A stretch of 64,000 nt of DNA from Deinococcus taeanensis (GCF_020229735.1 NZ_CP083460.1:14748-78747); one strand, 5' to 3'. Counted from the first letter of the stretch, positions 7,675-16,848 are shown. A program made the numbers and translations. The notes: generated by a model not told the origin, from the sequence alone.

Positions 7675-9060
7675 TCAATCCACCAGGTCGGTTGTGCCGG
7701 GGGAGCCCTGCCGGTTGCCCCAAAGCAGCACCGTTTGTGCAGGCTGGCTGTCCTGCTTGAGCGCGGCCAGCTCCGCGGCAGTGACCAGGCCACGTAGATA
7801 AAGTTCGGTCGCCGTATCCTTCAGCGCCTCAGGGAGCATGATCTTTCGAAGAATGAACCAAGCGGTCTGGACAGAGCGCTCCTCGTCTTCAGGGGCCGCC
7901 AGCAGCGGCTCAGCTGGGGCTTTGGTTCGGGCTGGAGAAGAGGGTTTCTGGACGGTAGTCTCCTCGGTCACGGCGTACTTCAACGGGTTGCGGAGAATAT
8001 CCACCAGGAGCCCACTCGTGTTCTTGGCCCGGTAGCCGCCGGCGATCAATGCATCGTAGGTCCGTACCGCCTCCTTCACAGCCTCCAGACCGTATTCCGA
8101 CGCGTACTTCAGAGCAGCGCCCTGGGTGATGCGGCGGCTGGTCAGGGCCGCCACGGCCTCCGGACGGGCCGGTGATGTCGTGGTCTGCGCGAAGACATAT
8201 TGCACGTCCTGCTCTTTGCCGCGCCCGATATAGCTGACGTCCGCCAGAAAACCCGAATCCAGCAGCTGCTGATGAGGCGCGTGGAGTGCCCGGCGGATGG
8301 TGTCCGGCCGGCCGTTGATCCCCAGCCGCTCCGCCCAGGGCAACAGGGCCGTCTGATACACCAGCTGCTGTGGGCGGTCCACCGGGTTCTTCTCGTCTTC
8401 CAGCTTGCGGTACAGCGTGCGCGTCAACGGCTGGTTGAGATTCCTGAGAATGTTCAGGTCGACTGGCCGGATGTAGCCGAGCCGGATGCTCCGCGCAAGG
8501 TCGGGATCCAGGGTGACCTGAAACAATGCTTCAGCGGTCAGGAATTCTTCCTCGAAATGGGTTGGGGCTCGCCGCCGTTCGATGACTTTCCAGTTCTGGA
8601 TCAGGCTGGTGCTGAGGGATTGATAGGTTTCGTCCTTTCGGTCGTACCAGCTATCCGTGATGGTGTAGGTGCTGTTGCGCAGGCGGGTCAGGCTGGGTTT
8701 TATGGCGGCGTAGCTGTGCCCACCGATGGGGAGCGCGGCGTACACCAGCAGTTGATACGCCGTCACGCGAAATGTGTTGTCTTGAGGCATGCCTGCGCCG
8801 ATGTAGGCGTTGGTCAGCCCGAACAGAATGTCGTTGTCGATGCCGTGCGGCACCACGTCGTTCGCACTGGCGACGCAACTGACGTTGACAGTGATGCCGA
8901 GGTGATCGGCGGACGACCAGGAGCGTGTCCAGGACGTCATGGTGTCCGGTATACGCGAGGCGGCCAGGACCAGGGAGAGCCGGTTCAGATTGCGTTCCTC
9001 GCTACTGGAGAGCATCAGCTCCTGACTTGTCTGCGCTTCGGACGCCCTTTTCCGTGACAC
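7675..9060 (-). CDS. Plasmid replication initiator (replicon 1)
   Basis: The protein has about 461 residues and starts at GTG 9060; a later ATG at 9015 is possible. It resembles initiators seen on Deinococcus plasmids, with winged-helix-rich sequence including TAYQLLVYAALPI, RSIRLGYIRPVDL and TRTLYRKLEDEK. It is related along its length to the protein at 10570-11685 and to the decayed copy at 54557-55070; shared blocks include TxRRITQGAALKYA and GLLVDILRNP. Twelve iterons lie directly upstream (9226-9573), as expected for an initiator that binds its own origin. It appears intact and is the best candidate for the active replicon. Confidence 0.82.
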   Translation of the reverse strand: MSRKRASEAQTSQELMLSSSEERNLNRLSLVLAASRIPDTMTSWTRSWSSADHLGITVNVSCVASANDVVPHGIDNDILFGLTNAYIGAGMPQDNTFRVTAYQLLVYAALPIGGHSYAAIKPSLTRLRNSTYTITDSWYDRKDETYQSLSTSLIQNWKVIERRRAPTHFEEEFLTAEALFQVTLDPDLARSIRLGYIRPVDLNILRNLNQPLTRTLYRKLEDEKNPVDRPQQLVYQTALLPWAERLGINGRPDTIRRALHAPHQQLLDSGFLADVSYIGRGKEQDVQYVFAQTTTSPARPEAVAALTSRRITQGAALKYASEYGLEAVKEAVRTYDALIAGGYRAKNTSGLLVDILRNPLKYAVTEETTVQKPSSPARTKAPAEPLLAAPEDEERSVQTAWFILRKIMLPEALKDTATELYLRGLVTAAELAALKQDSQPAQTVLLWGNRQGSPGTTDLVD

Positions 9061-9225
9061 GCCTTATGGTAGCGCTGGTTGGGTCGTCGGAGAATCGTTC
9101 GTGACGTCCTTTGATTGTTGATCATTCTTTTGGGCGTTTACTGATAAAAGATTGTTTAAAAAGATTGATGATCATCATCAAAGCTTACCGAGATCGAGCG
9201 TCTGGCACACTGTTTTCACTTCGAA

Positions 9226-9573
9226 TTCCACAAGTCCGCAATAGCAATTCCACAAGTCCGCAATAGGAACAAGAGCTTAACTCCACAAGTCCGCAATGCC
9301 GTCACTTCGTGACTCCACAAGTCCGCAATATGAGCTCCACAAGTCCGCAATAGTGTGGATCACTGAATTCCACCAGTCCGCAATAGGGCCACGTCGCATT
9401 TCCACAAGTCCGCAACAGGTTTTGGAGCCCCAATTCCACAAGTCCGCAATATGAGCTCCACAAGTCCGCAATAGTGTGGATCATTGAATTCCACCAGTCC
9501 GCAATAGGGCCACGTCGCATTTCCACAAGTCCGCAACAGGTTTTGGAGCCCCAATTCCACAAGTCCGCAACAG
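9226..9573. repeat. Iteron array of replicon 1 (12 copies)
   Basis: Twelve direct repeats of about 19 bp have the consensus TTCCACAAGTCCGCAATAG, with C for T at the start and CAG for TAG at the end in some. They occupy the gap upstream of the initiator gene. The block at about 9331-9451 is repeated at 9452-9572 with a period of 121 bp, so part of the array grew by tandem duplication. This is a probable replication origin and initiator-binding site. Confidence 0.88.
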
Positions 9574-9780
9574 GGGGTAGGGGTGTTTCGGAAGACATGA
9601 GGACCAGGCTGCTGACCAGTACGTGCAGGGAGAGCCCAGTGCTCTCTACGCTGAACAGTTGCTGGGACACGCGCTTTCCGCAACTCCAGGCAGAGCGACT
9701 TGTTTTGCACCAGGAACGATCTGAACAGCGGGGCATGGCGGAGATGTTCAGGTCACACGAGATGGTCCTCATCTTCCAGG

Positions 9781-9800
9781 CACACATAACGTTATGTGTG
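9781..9800. promoter_or_regulatory. Perfect 20-bp palindrome
   Basis: CACACATAAC is followed directly by its exact reverse complement. It lies between the iterons and the IS6 element and looks like an operator or plasmid-control site. No regulator gene is adjacent, so its function is unknown. The stretch 9574-9819 otherwise holds no supported gene. Confidence 0.5.
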
Positions 9801-9819
9801 ATTCCGCTACCCTAGGGAC

Positions 9820-10640
9820 GGTTGTGGCAAGTTGTTGAGGTAGGGTGACGCGGTGCTGAGCGGTCAGAAACTCCCTGGTTACCGATTCCCCCTTGCGGTG
9901 ATCAGTTACGCCGTCTGGCTCTACCACTGCTTTACCCTGAGCTACCGGGACGTCGAGGAACTCTTGCTGGAACGGGGCATCGCCGTCACCCGCGAGTCCA
10001 TTCGGACCTGGTGTATCAAGTTCAGCGACCCCTTTGCCCAGGGTCTACGCCATCGAGAACCCCGACGGGGTTCCCGGTGGCACCTTGACGAGATGTGCGT
10101 GGACGTGGGCGGTGTCAAACACTGGCTGTGGCGGGCCGTCGACGAACACGGAGCCGTGCTGGACGTCCTCCTTCAGGAACAACGCGACACCGAGGCCGCC
10201 AGATCGTTCTTCCACCGATTGCTGGAGGAATACGACGTGCCGGAGGTCATCCATACCGACAAGCTTCGGAGTGACGGCGCAGCTCTTCGGGAATTTCCTG
10301 TGCTCCACAGCGTGGAGCACGTCCAGATCGTCTCCACGGCCCGCTGTAACAACCTGATCGAACAATCCCACCGCCCGACACGACGCCAGGAACATCAGCA
10401 GCGAGGTTTCCGGTCACGGCAGCGGGCACAAGGTTTTCTCAACCTGCACGCCCGCATCACGAATCTTCACCACCCTGCTCGCTCCACCGTTCCCGCTCGC
10501 CACCGGCGTCACCACCAACAGACCGCCTTCAAGACGTGGCAAGAAACCGTGCGGCAGGCGGCCTGAACTTCAAGCCGCCTGCCTTCCCGCAGCCCCTCTG
10601 CTTCCGTGAAGCACAACCACCTCAACAACTTGCCACAACC
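9820..10640 (+). mobile_element. IS6-family insertion sequence, copy 1
   Basis: The element is about 821 bp, bounded by a perfect 22-bp inverted repeat that begins GGTTGTGGCAAGTTGTTGAG. It carries one transposase. The flanking 8-mers (CTAGGGAC and ACTTGCCT) do not match, so no target duplication remains. This suggests recombination between copies or an adjacent deletion. It truncates the initiator gene of replicon 2. Confidence 0.88.
9853..10566 (+). CDS. IS6-family transposase (copy 1)
   Basis: About 237 residues starting at GTG. The DDE motifs are HLDEM, VIHTDK and NNLIEQSHRP, in the usual IS6 order, after an N-terminal helix-turn-helix (SYRDVEELLLERGIAVTRES). It is related to the transposase at 30731-31441. 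A hairpin-forming stretch in the HREPRRGSRW codons is conserved in both copies. Confidence 0.9.
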   Translation: MLSGQKLPGYRFPLAVISYAVWLYHCFTLSYRDVEELLLERGIAVTRESIRTWCIKFSDPFAQGLRHREPRRGSRWHLDEMCVDVGGVKHWLWRAVDEHGAVLDVLLQEQRDTEAARSFFHRLLEEYDVPEVIHTDKLRSDGAALREFPVLHSVEHVQIVSTARCNNLIEQSHRPTRRQEHQQRGFRSRQRAQGFLNLHARITNLHHPARSTVPARHRRHHQQTAFKTWQETVRQAA

Positions 10641-11685
10641 ACTTGCCTGGGTTCCGGACGACATCAACCAGCAGACCACCCTTGCTGCGGGCTTTGTAGC
10701 CGTCTTTCAGGAGGGCGGCGTGGAGCGCGACGGCCTGCTCGATGACGTCTGCACTGAATTCACGGGCGAGTTTCTCCGACACGGGGCGGGTGACGCCGCC
10801 CTGCATGAGCGCCGCCACGATGCGGGGGTCTGGCGGCGCGGCCACCTCGCCGAAGACGTACGTCACGATCTGCTTCTGACCGCGTCCGGTGTACTCGACA
10901 CTGGTGAGCACGCCGCGGTCGATGAGTTCCTTGTGGACTGGGGCCAGGGCGCGGCGGATCATGTCCGGGCGGTCGCTGTTGAGCTTGCAGGCCTGCGCCC
11001 AGTCCATCAGTTTCACTTCGAACGCACCGATGCGCCGCTCGGGGTGTTCCGGGTCGATCCGCTGGGCGTCCAGCAGGCGGTACAGGGCCCGGGTGGGGGG
11101 CCGCTTGAGGCTCTGCATGAACGGGAGGTGGAGCGGCTTGAGGTACCCCGCGCGGATGCTGGCCGTGACGTCGCGCGGCAGGGTCACGCAGATCAGGCTC
11201 TGCTCGTCGACCTCTTCAGCAGCCTTGCCGGTGAATGCCACCTTGTCCAGGTACCGGAAGGTAGAACTCGTCCACCGGCCGCGCTTGGCGTCGCGCCAGG
11301 TGCGGCTGATGACGTACTGCGTGCCTTCGAGGCGCATCAGGCTCAGCCGCAGGTTGATGTAGTTCTGGCCGTTGATGTGCAGGCCAGCGCTTTTGAGCAG
11401 CTGGTACGCGGTGACGCTGATGGTGTCGTCGTCGGGGCAGCCCAGTTCGATGAAGAGGTTGATGATGGCGGCGCTGACGTCCGTGTCAATGCCGTGGGGA
11501 CTACCGTAGTCCGGGAGACCGCGGCAGCTGACGTTGTAGTCGCGGCCGTTCAGGGAGTACGTGACGGTCCAGTTGAGGTCGGCGTCGGTAACCCGTTCCT
11601 TGACGGAGATCAGTGAGTGCTGGGAGAGATTCACTTCGTCGAAGCGTCGAATCGCTCCCTGGTCGCGCTCTTCTGCGTTGGTCAC
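10570..11685 (-). CDS. Plasmid replication initiator (replicon 2), C-terminus cut by IS6
   Basis: This is a second initiator related to 7675-9060 (shared TAYQLLKSAGLHI, SIRAGYLKPLHL, GLLVDVVRNPGKW). The GTG at 11685 is chosen because GGAGG lies just upstream; an upstream start at 11733 is also open. Native sequence stops at about 10641, and the last residues are encoded by IS6 DNA. The roughly 90-residue C-terminal segment present in replicon 1 is lost. Ten iterons of a different sequence lie upstream. The protein may be inactive or may still bind its iterons. Confidence 0.78.
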   Translation of the reverse strand: MTNAEERDQGAIRRFDEVNLSQHSLISVKERVTDADLNWTVTYSLNGRDYNVSCRGLPDYGSPHGIDTDVSAAIINLFIELGCPDDDTISVTAYQLLKSAGLHINGQNYINLRLSLMRLEGTQYVISRTWRDAKRGRWTSSTFRYLDKVAFTGKAAEEVDEQSLICVTLPRDVTASIRAGYLKPLHLPFMQSLKRPPTRALYRLLDAQRIDPEHPERRIGAFEVKLMDWAQACKLNSDRPDMIRRALAPVHKELIDRGVLTSVEYTGRGQKQIVTYVFGEVAAPPDPRIVAALMQGGVTRPVSEKLAREFSADVIEQAVALHAALLKDGYKARSKGGLLVDVVRNPGKWLWQVVEVVVLHGSRGAAGRQAA

Positions 11686-11837
11686 CCTGGCCTCCTGGTT
11701 CAGTTTACCCAACGGGCCGAGGTGCGGTGGCACTGCCCTGTTCTTTGTTGTTCTGTCTTTTTTTTACTTCTTAACAGATTGATGACAACATCAAAGGGGT
11801 GGTCGAACTCTGTGCTGGACGGTCAAAATCGAGGGAA

Positions 11838-12233
11838 ACCCCGCAAGTTCGTCTGCATTTCCCCGCAAGTTCGTCTGTATTTTCGCCTTGAAATCCCGCA
11901 AGTTCGTCAGGTCGGAGTCGAGACTTTCCCGCAAGTTCGTCAGTACCAATCCCACAAGTTCATCAGTATTGATCGTCGCCGAACTCCGCTCCAGCCTGCG
12001 AAATTCCGCAAGTTCGTCAGTAGTGCCTGACTCGTTTTTCGCGTGTTTTCGCCGAAGCGCTCCTGGAATCCCGCAAGTTCGTCTGTAGTGCCGTTCGGAA
12101 CGAAATATCAGTTGGCCGAAGCGCGTCCAGAAAGACAATTTTCCCTGGAATCCCGCAAGTTCGTCAGCATGTTACGCCCGCCAATCCCGCAAGTTCGTCA
12201 ACACTCGCCCAGTCTCTTCCCGCAAGTTCGTCA
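11838..12233. repeat. Iteron array of replicon 2 (10 copies)
   Basis: Ten direct repeats with core TCCCGCAAGTTCGTCAG (some CTG, one CCCACAAGTTCATCAG) are spread irregularly over about 400 bp upstream of the second initiator gene. The core differs from that of replicon 1, so the two initiators probably recognise separate origins. Confidence 0.86.
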
Positions 12234-12493
12234 AGTCGCCTCTGACCGTTATCGTCCGGTCTGAGCACACGCGCTGGCTGGTCAGGGTGAGCGGCGCCGG
12301 GTGGATGCGAGGGATGCGGGCCCAGGACGGGGCACAGGGTCTGAACTCCGTGCAGGAGGGAGGCCGCGACGGCTGGATGAGCCCATAGACCGCTGAATGA
12401 TCCTGTAGGCCCAGCGTCTCCCACTACTCGGATCGACGGCCCTGGTCAACCACGACGTCAGTCGCAAGGTGCGCGAGTCAGTAGGGTCCGGCG

Positions 12494-12807
12494 CTACTCG
12501 AGCGGCGCCACGCCGCGTCCGCCGGCGTTCAGTTGCAGGTTCAGCGGCGCGAGGCTGGTCTGCCGCAGGACCAGCCACCACCACGTGAGGCCCGGGGCGC
12601 CCGGCGCGTACTCACGGGCGTACAAGTCCAGCGTGACCCCGGCGAACGATACCTGCCAGCGGTCCGGTTGCTTGAATCCCCAGGTGCGGCGAGCGGGGGC
12701 AGGGTGGCCTCCTGCACGGTCCAGACGTGGCCGGCCACCGTCACGCGGACCGGACGGCCCGCGCCGTCGACGTCCACGGCGCAGCGCACGTGCAGATGGC
12801 CCGTCAC
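12494..12807 (-). pseudogene. Hypothetical gene with one frameshift
   Basis: Translation begins MTGHLHVRCAVDVDGAGR and runs through VTVAGHVWTVQEATLPPL. The natural continuation then lies in another frame (RRTWGFKQPDRWQVSFAGV, then LDLYAREYAPGAPGLTWWWL and LVLRQTS to a TAG at 12494). Joined, the two parts read as one compact protein of about 104 residues. The break is near 12690. It may be a mutation or a sequencing error. Function unknown. The rest of 12234-13115 holds no other supported gene. Confidence 0.5.
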
Positions 12808-12981
12808 GTGCGGCCCGGCGCAGTCTGAAGGAACGGGAACGAGTCCATCGGTTGTCGCGAGGCTACAGGATTCGCAGGCCAGCCCGTTGGGAGTACAGGG
12901 TCGTCAGAAGTATTGAATCTGGGTGTGGGCCTGCACACCTCCGGGTGGGTCAACCCCTCTACTCCAGATGTGCTTTGACAG

Positions 12982-13107
12982 TATATAGAAGACACATCGG
13001 CCGTCGCGCTCGGCCACCATTGCCCTCTCTGCCCCTGCTTCTCCCCTAGCTTAGGCATGCGCAGAGGCATAGCAAGGATGGTTTTTAGGAAAACTTCCTT
13101 CTATATA
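12982..13107. repeat. Separated inverted repeat upstream of a recombinase gene
   Basis: TATATAGAAG at 12982-12991 and its reverse complement at 13098-13107 are about 106 bp apart, and the second arm ends just before the GTG of the recombinase at 13116. Such an arrangement could mark a recombination (res-like) site or a control region. This is speculative. Confidence 0.25.
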
Positions 13108-13115
13108 TTGGTGTT

Positions 13116-13976
13116 GTGGACGTCACCGATCTCCAAGATTTGCTGAGCAGGGGAGACCTGCATGGAGCGCTTGATGCGCTGACGCCTCTCCTGCCGGGTG
13201 CCCCTGGTCATGCCACACACCTGAACGTCCTCAGCGGCCTGCGCGTGTACCTCCGCTGGATCGAAGAAACCGGGCACTCCGTCGTGAACGCCGACCACGC
13301 CCAGGCACAGGCCTACAGCGCCTGGCTGGCCGCTCAGTACGCGCCCGCCACGCACAAGAACCGCCTCACCCAGGTCCGCACGCTGTACGACCTGCTGCAG
13401 GAACAGGGGCTGGTTGAGGGGAATCCCTTCCGGGGCGTGCAAGGCGCCCTGAACCGCCCCCACGACCACCGGCAGGCTTATCCCCCGGACGACGTCGACC
13501 GCCTCCTTGCTGAAGCGAACCTCGAGGAACGTACCCTCGTGCTCCTCGGCGCCCACGGGGGCCTGACTGGACCTGAAGTCCTGGGCCTCACCTTCGAAGC
13601 CATCGACCTCGCCCTGGGCCAGCTCAAGCTCCCAAGCCGCACCGTCCAGGCCAGCGAAGCCCTCATGGGCGCCCTGGAGCGCTGGGGCCACCAGCGCGGC
13701 CACACGGCCCTGTTCAGCGCCACCGGGCCCGTCTTCGACTACGCCACAGCGTTCCACCTGCGGAAGAAACTGTACTTCCTCTGCCAGCGCGCCGACGTCA
13801 CCTACCGCGCCTGGCACGCCCTGCGCCACGCCGCCGGGCTGCGGCTCCTCACCCAGGTCCCAGTCCTCACGCCCCACACCCGACAGACCATCCAGCAGAT
13901 CCTGGGACTGAACTCCCGCGAATCCCTACGTCCCCTCCTCACGCTCAGCGGGCGAACCAGACCCAGACGACGCTGA
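13116..13976 (+). CDS. Tyrosine-recombinase-like protein lacking key catalytic residues
   Basis: About 286 residues, with an N-terminal SAM-like core-binding domain and a C-terminal catalytic-type fold. The WHALRHAAG block keeps one Arg-His pair. The usual first arginine (GLR.SE) is replaced by GLTGPEVLGL. The usual LGH box reads ILGLNSRESL, and no tyrosine follows the HALRH block, so the nucleophile is missing. By sequence it should be a DNA-binding partner or a dead paralogue rather than an active recombinase. The start is a GTG next to the repeats at 12982-13107. Confidence 0.75.
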   Translation: MDVTDLQDLLSRGDLHGALDALTPLLPGAPGHATHLNVLSGLRVYLRWIEETGHSVVNADHAQAQAYSAWLAAQYAPATHKNRLTQVRTLYDLLQEQGLVEGNPFRGVQGALNRPHDHRQAYPPDDVDRLLAEANLEERTLVLLGAHGGLTGPEVLGLTFEAIDLALGQLKLPSRTVQASEALMGALERWGHQRGHTALFSATGPVFDYATAFHLRKKLYFLCQRADVTYRAWHALRHAAGLRLLTQVPVLTPHTRQTIQQILGLNSRESLRPLLTLSGRTRPRRR

Positions 13977-14585
13977 CGACCCGCTGGTCTTGTCCAGGAC
14001 CACCTTCTCAGATCTACCTCTCCGTGCCAGCCTCCCATGCCCTGCTCGAACATGACCGATGTCAAAGCCAGTATTTCTGAGGCGCGATCAGCGAGGCACT
14101 GCTGATCGCGCGGATCGGCGTGGAGGACGTGGACGCCGACCACAACGCCCACCATCGCCCTGTACATCCTCAACCGCGCGCGCCCTGCAGCCGGCGTTCC
14201 CGGTGCTCGGCCCCACAGAGGAGACGTCCTGGCGCAGCGGGAAGCGGAACTGGGTAGGCGGCCCCCGTACAGGACGATTCGGGTGACGGCAATGCTCCGC
14301 CGGAGAGCAGGGCGATGCATAGACTTGGGCATGGTCACGCGCGTGGAACTGAGCATCTGAGTCACCGGCCTGGGCGCAACGGCAGACGAAGCGACACTGA
14401 ATTCGGCCCAACCCCTAAAAGTCAAGGGAGTTGAGCGCGGCGCAGTGGAACTGGCCAAGCGGATGGACGGCGATACTGGCCATGACCTTGCCCCGGACGA
14501 AATCCCCGAAGATGACGCCTTTGGACCCCGTGATGATTGACGGATAGCTCCACCCATTCCCCGGACCGAGTGGATAAGCTGTGGC
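13977..14585. other. No supported gene
   Basis: Open frames here lack ribosome-binding sites and protein-like composition. I see no recognisable gene, RNA or repeat. Confidence 0.5.
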
Positions 14586-14849
14586 ATGACCAAGAGAGAG
14601 AACGTGGCCATTCACTTGGCCGGGCATGCCAGTCCTGTGTCTTTCAGTGTGGACGAGAGCGAGCTGTCGACGCTTCTGCAGGTCGCCGAGCAGCAGGCGG
14701 GCTGCGTGGCATTGCCGTCGCCGCAAGGCCTCGCGTACATCTACGGCCGCCACATTCAGCGCATCATCCGGCCTGAATTCCGAAATGAGCGCACTTTGGA
14801 ATCTGTTGGAGAAGCCGAAGGGTCCATCGTCACAGACAGCGCGCTCTAA
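14586..14849 (+). CDS. Small hypothetical protein
   Basis: About 87 residues, beginning MTKRENVAIHLAGHASPVSF, with soluble protein-like composition (LSTLLQVAEQQAGCVALP, YIYGRHIQRIIRPEF). A compact terminator hairpin follows 20 bp after the stop, which supports a real transcription unit. I see no clear Shine-Dalgarno and no known family. Confidence 0.45.
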   Translation: MTKRENVAIHLAGHASPVSFSVDESELSTLLQVAEQQAGCVALPSPQGLAYIYGRHIQRIIRPEFRNERTLESVGEAEGSIVTDSAL

Positions 14850-14869
14850 TCTCCAAGTCTTCTGATAAG

Positions 14870-14889
14870 CCCCGCTCAGGCGGGGTCTT
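14870..14889 (+). terminator. Rho-independent terminator-like hairpin
   Basis: The stem CCCCGC/GCGGGG with a TCAG loop is followed by TCTT. It lies just downstream of the small gene at 14586-14849. Confidence 0.6.
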
Positions 14890-14919
14890 GACGGTCACGC
14901 TTATTCGAATCAGCTGAAC

Positions 14920-15243
14920 ATGAACCCGGTTGAACAGCGCCGGTTGGCTCTGACCCGCGTGGCAAAGGAAGGGCACCCCGCGCAGGCGCGGGATGCAGTG
15001 CTCTGGCAGGTTCAGCAGGTGCTCACGTGATCGGGCTCCACAGCCGAACCGGTGCGGGGGCAGATCCTGGAACGGCAGGGCCTGTCGGCCCCGGTGATCG
15101 ACGCCCGCACGGAACAACTGCAGCTGATGCCGTTCTGCTCCTGAGCGGGAAGGCGGTGACCAGTCGCAGCCCACCGTCTACCTTGAGCAGCCCTCCCTCG
15201 GCGGCTGGCTCACCTGGAGCCGGGGCCTGGTCATCTTGAGCTG
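14920..15243 (+). pseudogene. Decayed hypothetical gene
   Basis: Protein-like pieces occur in sequence: MNPVEQRRLALTRVAKEG to a TGA, then in the same frame GQILERQGLSAPVIDA, then in another frame TVYLEQPSLGGWLTWSRG ending at TGA 15241-15243. Joined, they look like one gene broken by a stop and a frameshift. No family is recognised. The 109-bp MITE inserted shortly after. Confidence 0.35.
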
Positions 15244-15265
15244 ACTGCGCGTCCGGTTCCCCTTA

Positions 15266-15374
15266 TTGATAACGGCACAGGTTCGCCTTGCTCCCGTCCA
15301 GCCCCGTCGGCGATCAAGCTCACCCAGACACCTGAAGTTCGGCGGCGACCGATACAAAGCAACGCCGTGATCAA
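15266..15374 (-). mobile_element. 109-bp IS630-derived MITE, copy 2
   Basis: The length equals that of copy 1 (6813-6921), in inverted orientation, with ends TTGATAACGGCACAGG and GCCGTGATCAA. TA occurs on both sides (15264-15265 and 15375-15376). The interiors share long blocks such as GACGGGGCTGGACGGGAGC. Confidence 0.85.
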
Positions 15375-15377
15375 TAG

Positions 15378-16821
15378 TGGTAGTCCGTTGACTGTAGGCA
15401 CATATGATGTCCTGGACGTCATTTACGCGATATAGAGCGGAAGTGGGTCGCCCTGTCCCACCCGTTGAAGGAGTCGTCGGAGTGGCCGAGGAGGTCGCAT
15501 GGTGGTGTACGCGCGCCAGGCTCGCCACACCCACACGAAGGGTTCCAGCCACAGCCTGACCTGACGTCACAGGACACTCCAACCGGGCGGGTGCGATGCA
15601 CCCGCCTGATGCGCATCTGCGTCAGAATCTGCAGGCGCTTGATCGTCCCACCAATGCAGAAAACAGAACGCCGCGCAGACCAGACTCCAATGCCGTCGCA
15701 ACGCCAGATCAGATCTGGCCTGACAATGCGTCCATCCCAGATGCTGCTTCACTTCGCGATACGCCTGCTCGATCCGGGGACGGCGCGCATAGAGCCGCGC
15801 CACCTCAAGCGAAGAGGCCGGAGGCGTCGACACCCGGAACGGCGACACGTCCTGTTCGTCCTCGCGCAGGTTCGTGATCAGGTACTGGGTGGTGTCAGCC
15901 GGGAGTGACACCGGATCCGGTGTCACGACCACCAGGCGCAACGCGCGCCCAGGACCATACGGCCCTCCAGCCGCTTCAGTGATCCAGAACGGCCGTTCGT
16001 CGCCATTGGCAAACGTACGGGTGAACGGATGCCAGTCGGTCGGCGCTGCAAGCAGCGCCAGTTCTTCGACGCCTCCCGGCTCACCTTGCTCGTGCCACCA
16101 GGCGTATGAACTGGGCAGCGCCAGGACAAAGGGAACCGACTCCCTGAGCAGGGATGTCAGAAAAAACTCGTTGCGTCCGTACAGGCAGTCCGCGACCACG
16201 GCGCGGTACGGCCAGTTATGGCGCACCGCTTCAATCAACTCGGCGGCCAATTGAGGTTTGGTACGGAAGGCCGGATCGCTGGTCTTGCGTGGGAAGTGAT
16301 GCGCGGGCGTGTCGGGCCTCAATTGCAGTGGGCAGTAGGCCTGTGGCGTGTCGTACAGCACGTGGACCGTCACGATCCCTGAATCCACTTTGCCCAGGCT
16401 GCCCAGGTCTTGTCGGCCCACGTGCGCAGTGTGCGTGCCGTACTTGCGGTCACCAGTCTCGTCGATGACCAGCACGGCGTCTTCTGTTGGCGCGGTGCGT
16501 TTCACGGTGCGCATGAGGTCCAGTCGCGCCTGATGCAGCGCATCCGGGTTCCAGGTGCTTTCCGAGAGAAACCACTGCAGTCGCTGAGCCGCTTTGTGGT
16601 GACTTCCGGACTTGCCGGGTTCCGTGTTGGCCAGCCCGGTAGCCGTCTTATGCCGTTCGGTGCCGATCAGCAAGCCCTGGAGGTAGACACGCAGCGCTTC
16701 GCGCTGCGTTGGACGAGTCAAGACATGGTCCAGCCGGGCGCAGTACTGGTCCAGTGGATCCGCCACCAGAACATCTGTATCCATGCTCCAGTGTGCACCT
16801 CAGACAGTCAACGGACTACCA
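15378..16821 (-). mobile_element. IS701-family insertion sequence with 4-bp duplication
   Basis: The element is about 1444 bp. It is bounded by a perfect 18-bp inverted repeat (TGGTAGTCCGTTGACTGT at 15378-15395 and its complement at 16804-16821) and flanked by ATAG on both sides (15374-15377 and 16822-16825). The left target overlaps the last base and TA of MITE copy 2, so this insertion came after the MITE. Confidence 0.92.
15567..16784 (-). CDS. IS701-family transposase
   Basis: About 405 residues. Motifs are VLVIDETGDRKYG (first Asp), AVVADCLYGRNEFF (second Asp) and a C-terminal RPRIEQAYREVKQHLG (Glu), typical of IS701/DUF4338-like DDE transposases. The frame is complete between the inverted repeats. 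Confidence 0.92.
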   Translation of the reverse strand: MDTDVLVADPLDQYCARLDHVLTRPTQREALRVYLQGLLIGTERHKTATGLANTEPGKSGSHHKAAQRLQWFLSESTWNPDALHQARLDLMRTVKRTAPTEDAVLVIDETGDRKYGTHTAHVGRQDLGSLGKVDSGIVTVHVLYDTPQAYCPLQLRPDTPAHHFPRKTSDPAFRTKPQLAAELIEAVRHNWPYRAVVADCLYGRNEFFLTSLLRESVPFVLALPSSYAWWHEQGEPGGVEELALLAAPTDWHPFTRTFANGDERPFWITEAAGGPYGPGRALRLVVVTPDPVSLPADTTQYLITNLREDEQDVSPFRVSTPPASSLEVARLYARRPRIEQAYREVKQHLGWTHCQARSDLALRRHWSLVCAAFCFLHWWDDQAPADSDADAHQAGASHPPGWSVL

Positions 16822-16848
16822 ATAGACTGCGAGGCCGGGAGGCCCGCC

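Noticed and set aside
9277..9787. Minus-strand repetitive proteins rich in CGLVE and ADLW repeats
   Set aside because: They are translations of the iteron array and its 121-bp duplication, not real repeat proteins.
10606..11616. Long plus-strand frame over the second initiator
   Set aside because: It is antisense to a gene with clear homology and has the Val/Asp/Gly-rich composition typical of antisense frames in GC-rich DNA.
11838..12233. Possible CRISPR array
   Set aside because: Repeats are short, spacing is irregular and the position upstream of an initiator gene fits iterons. No cas genes are present.
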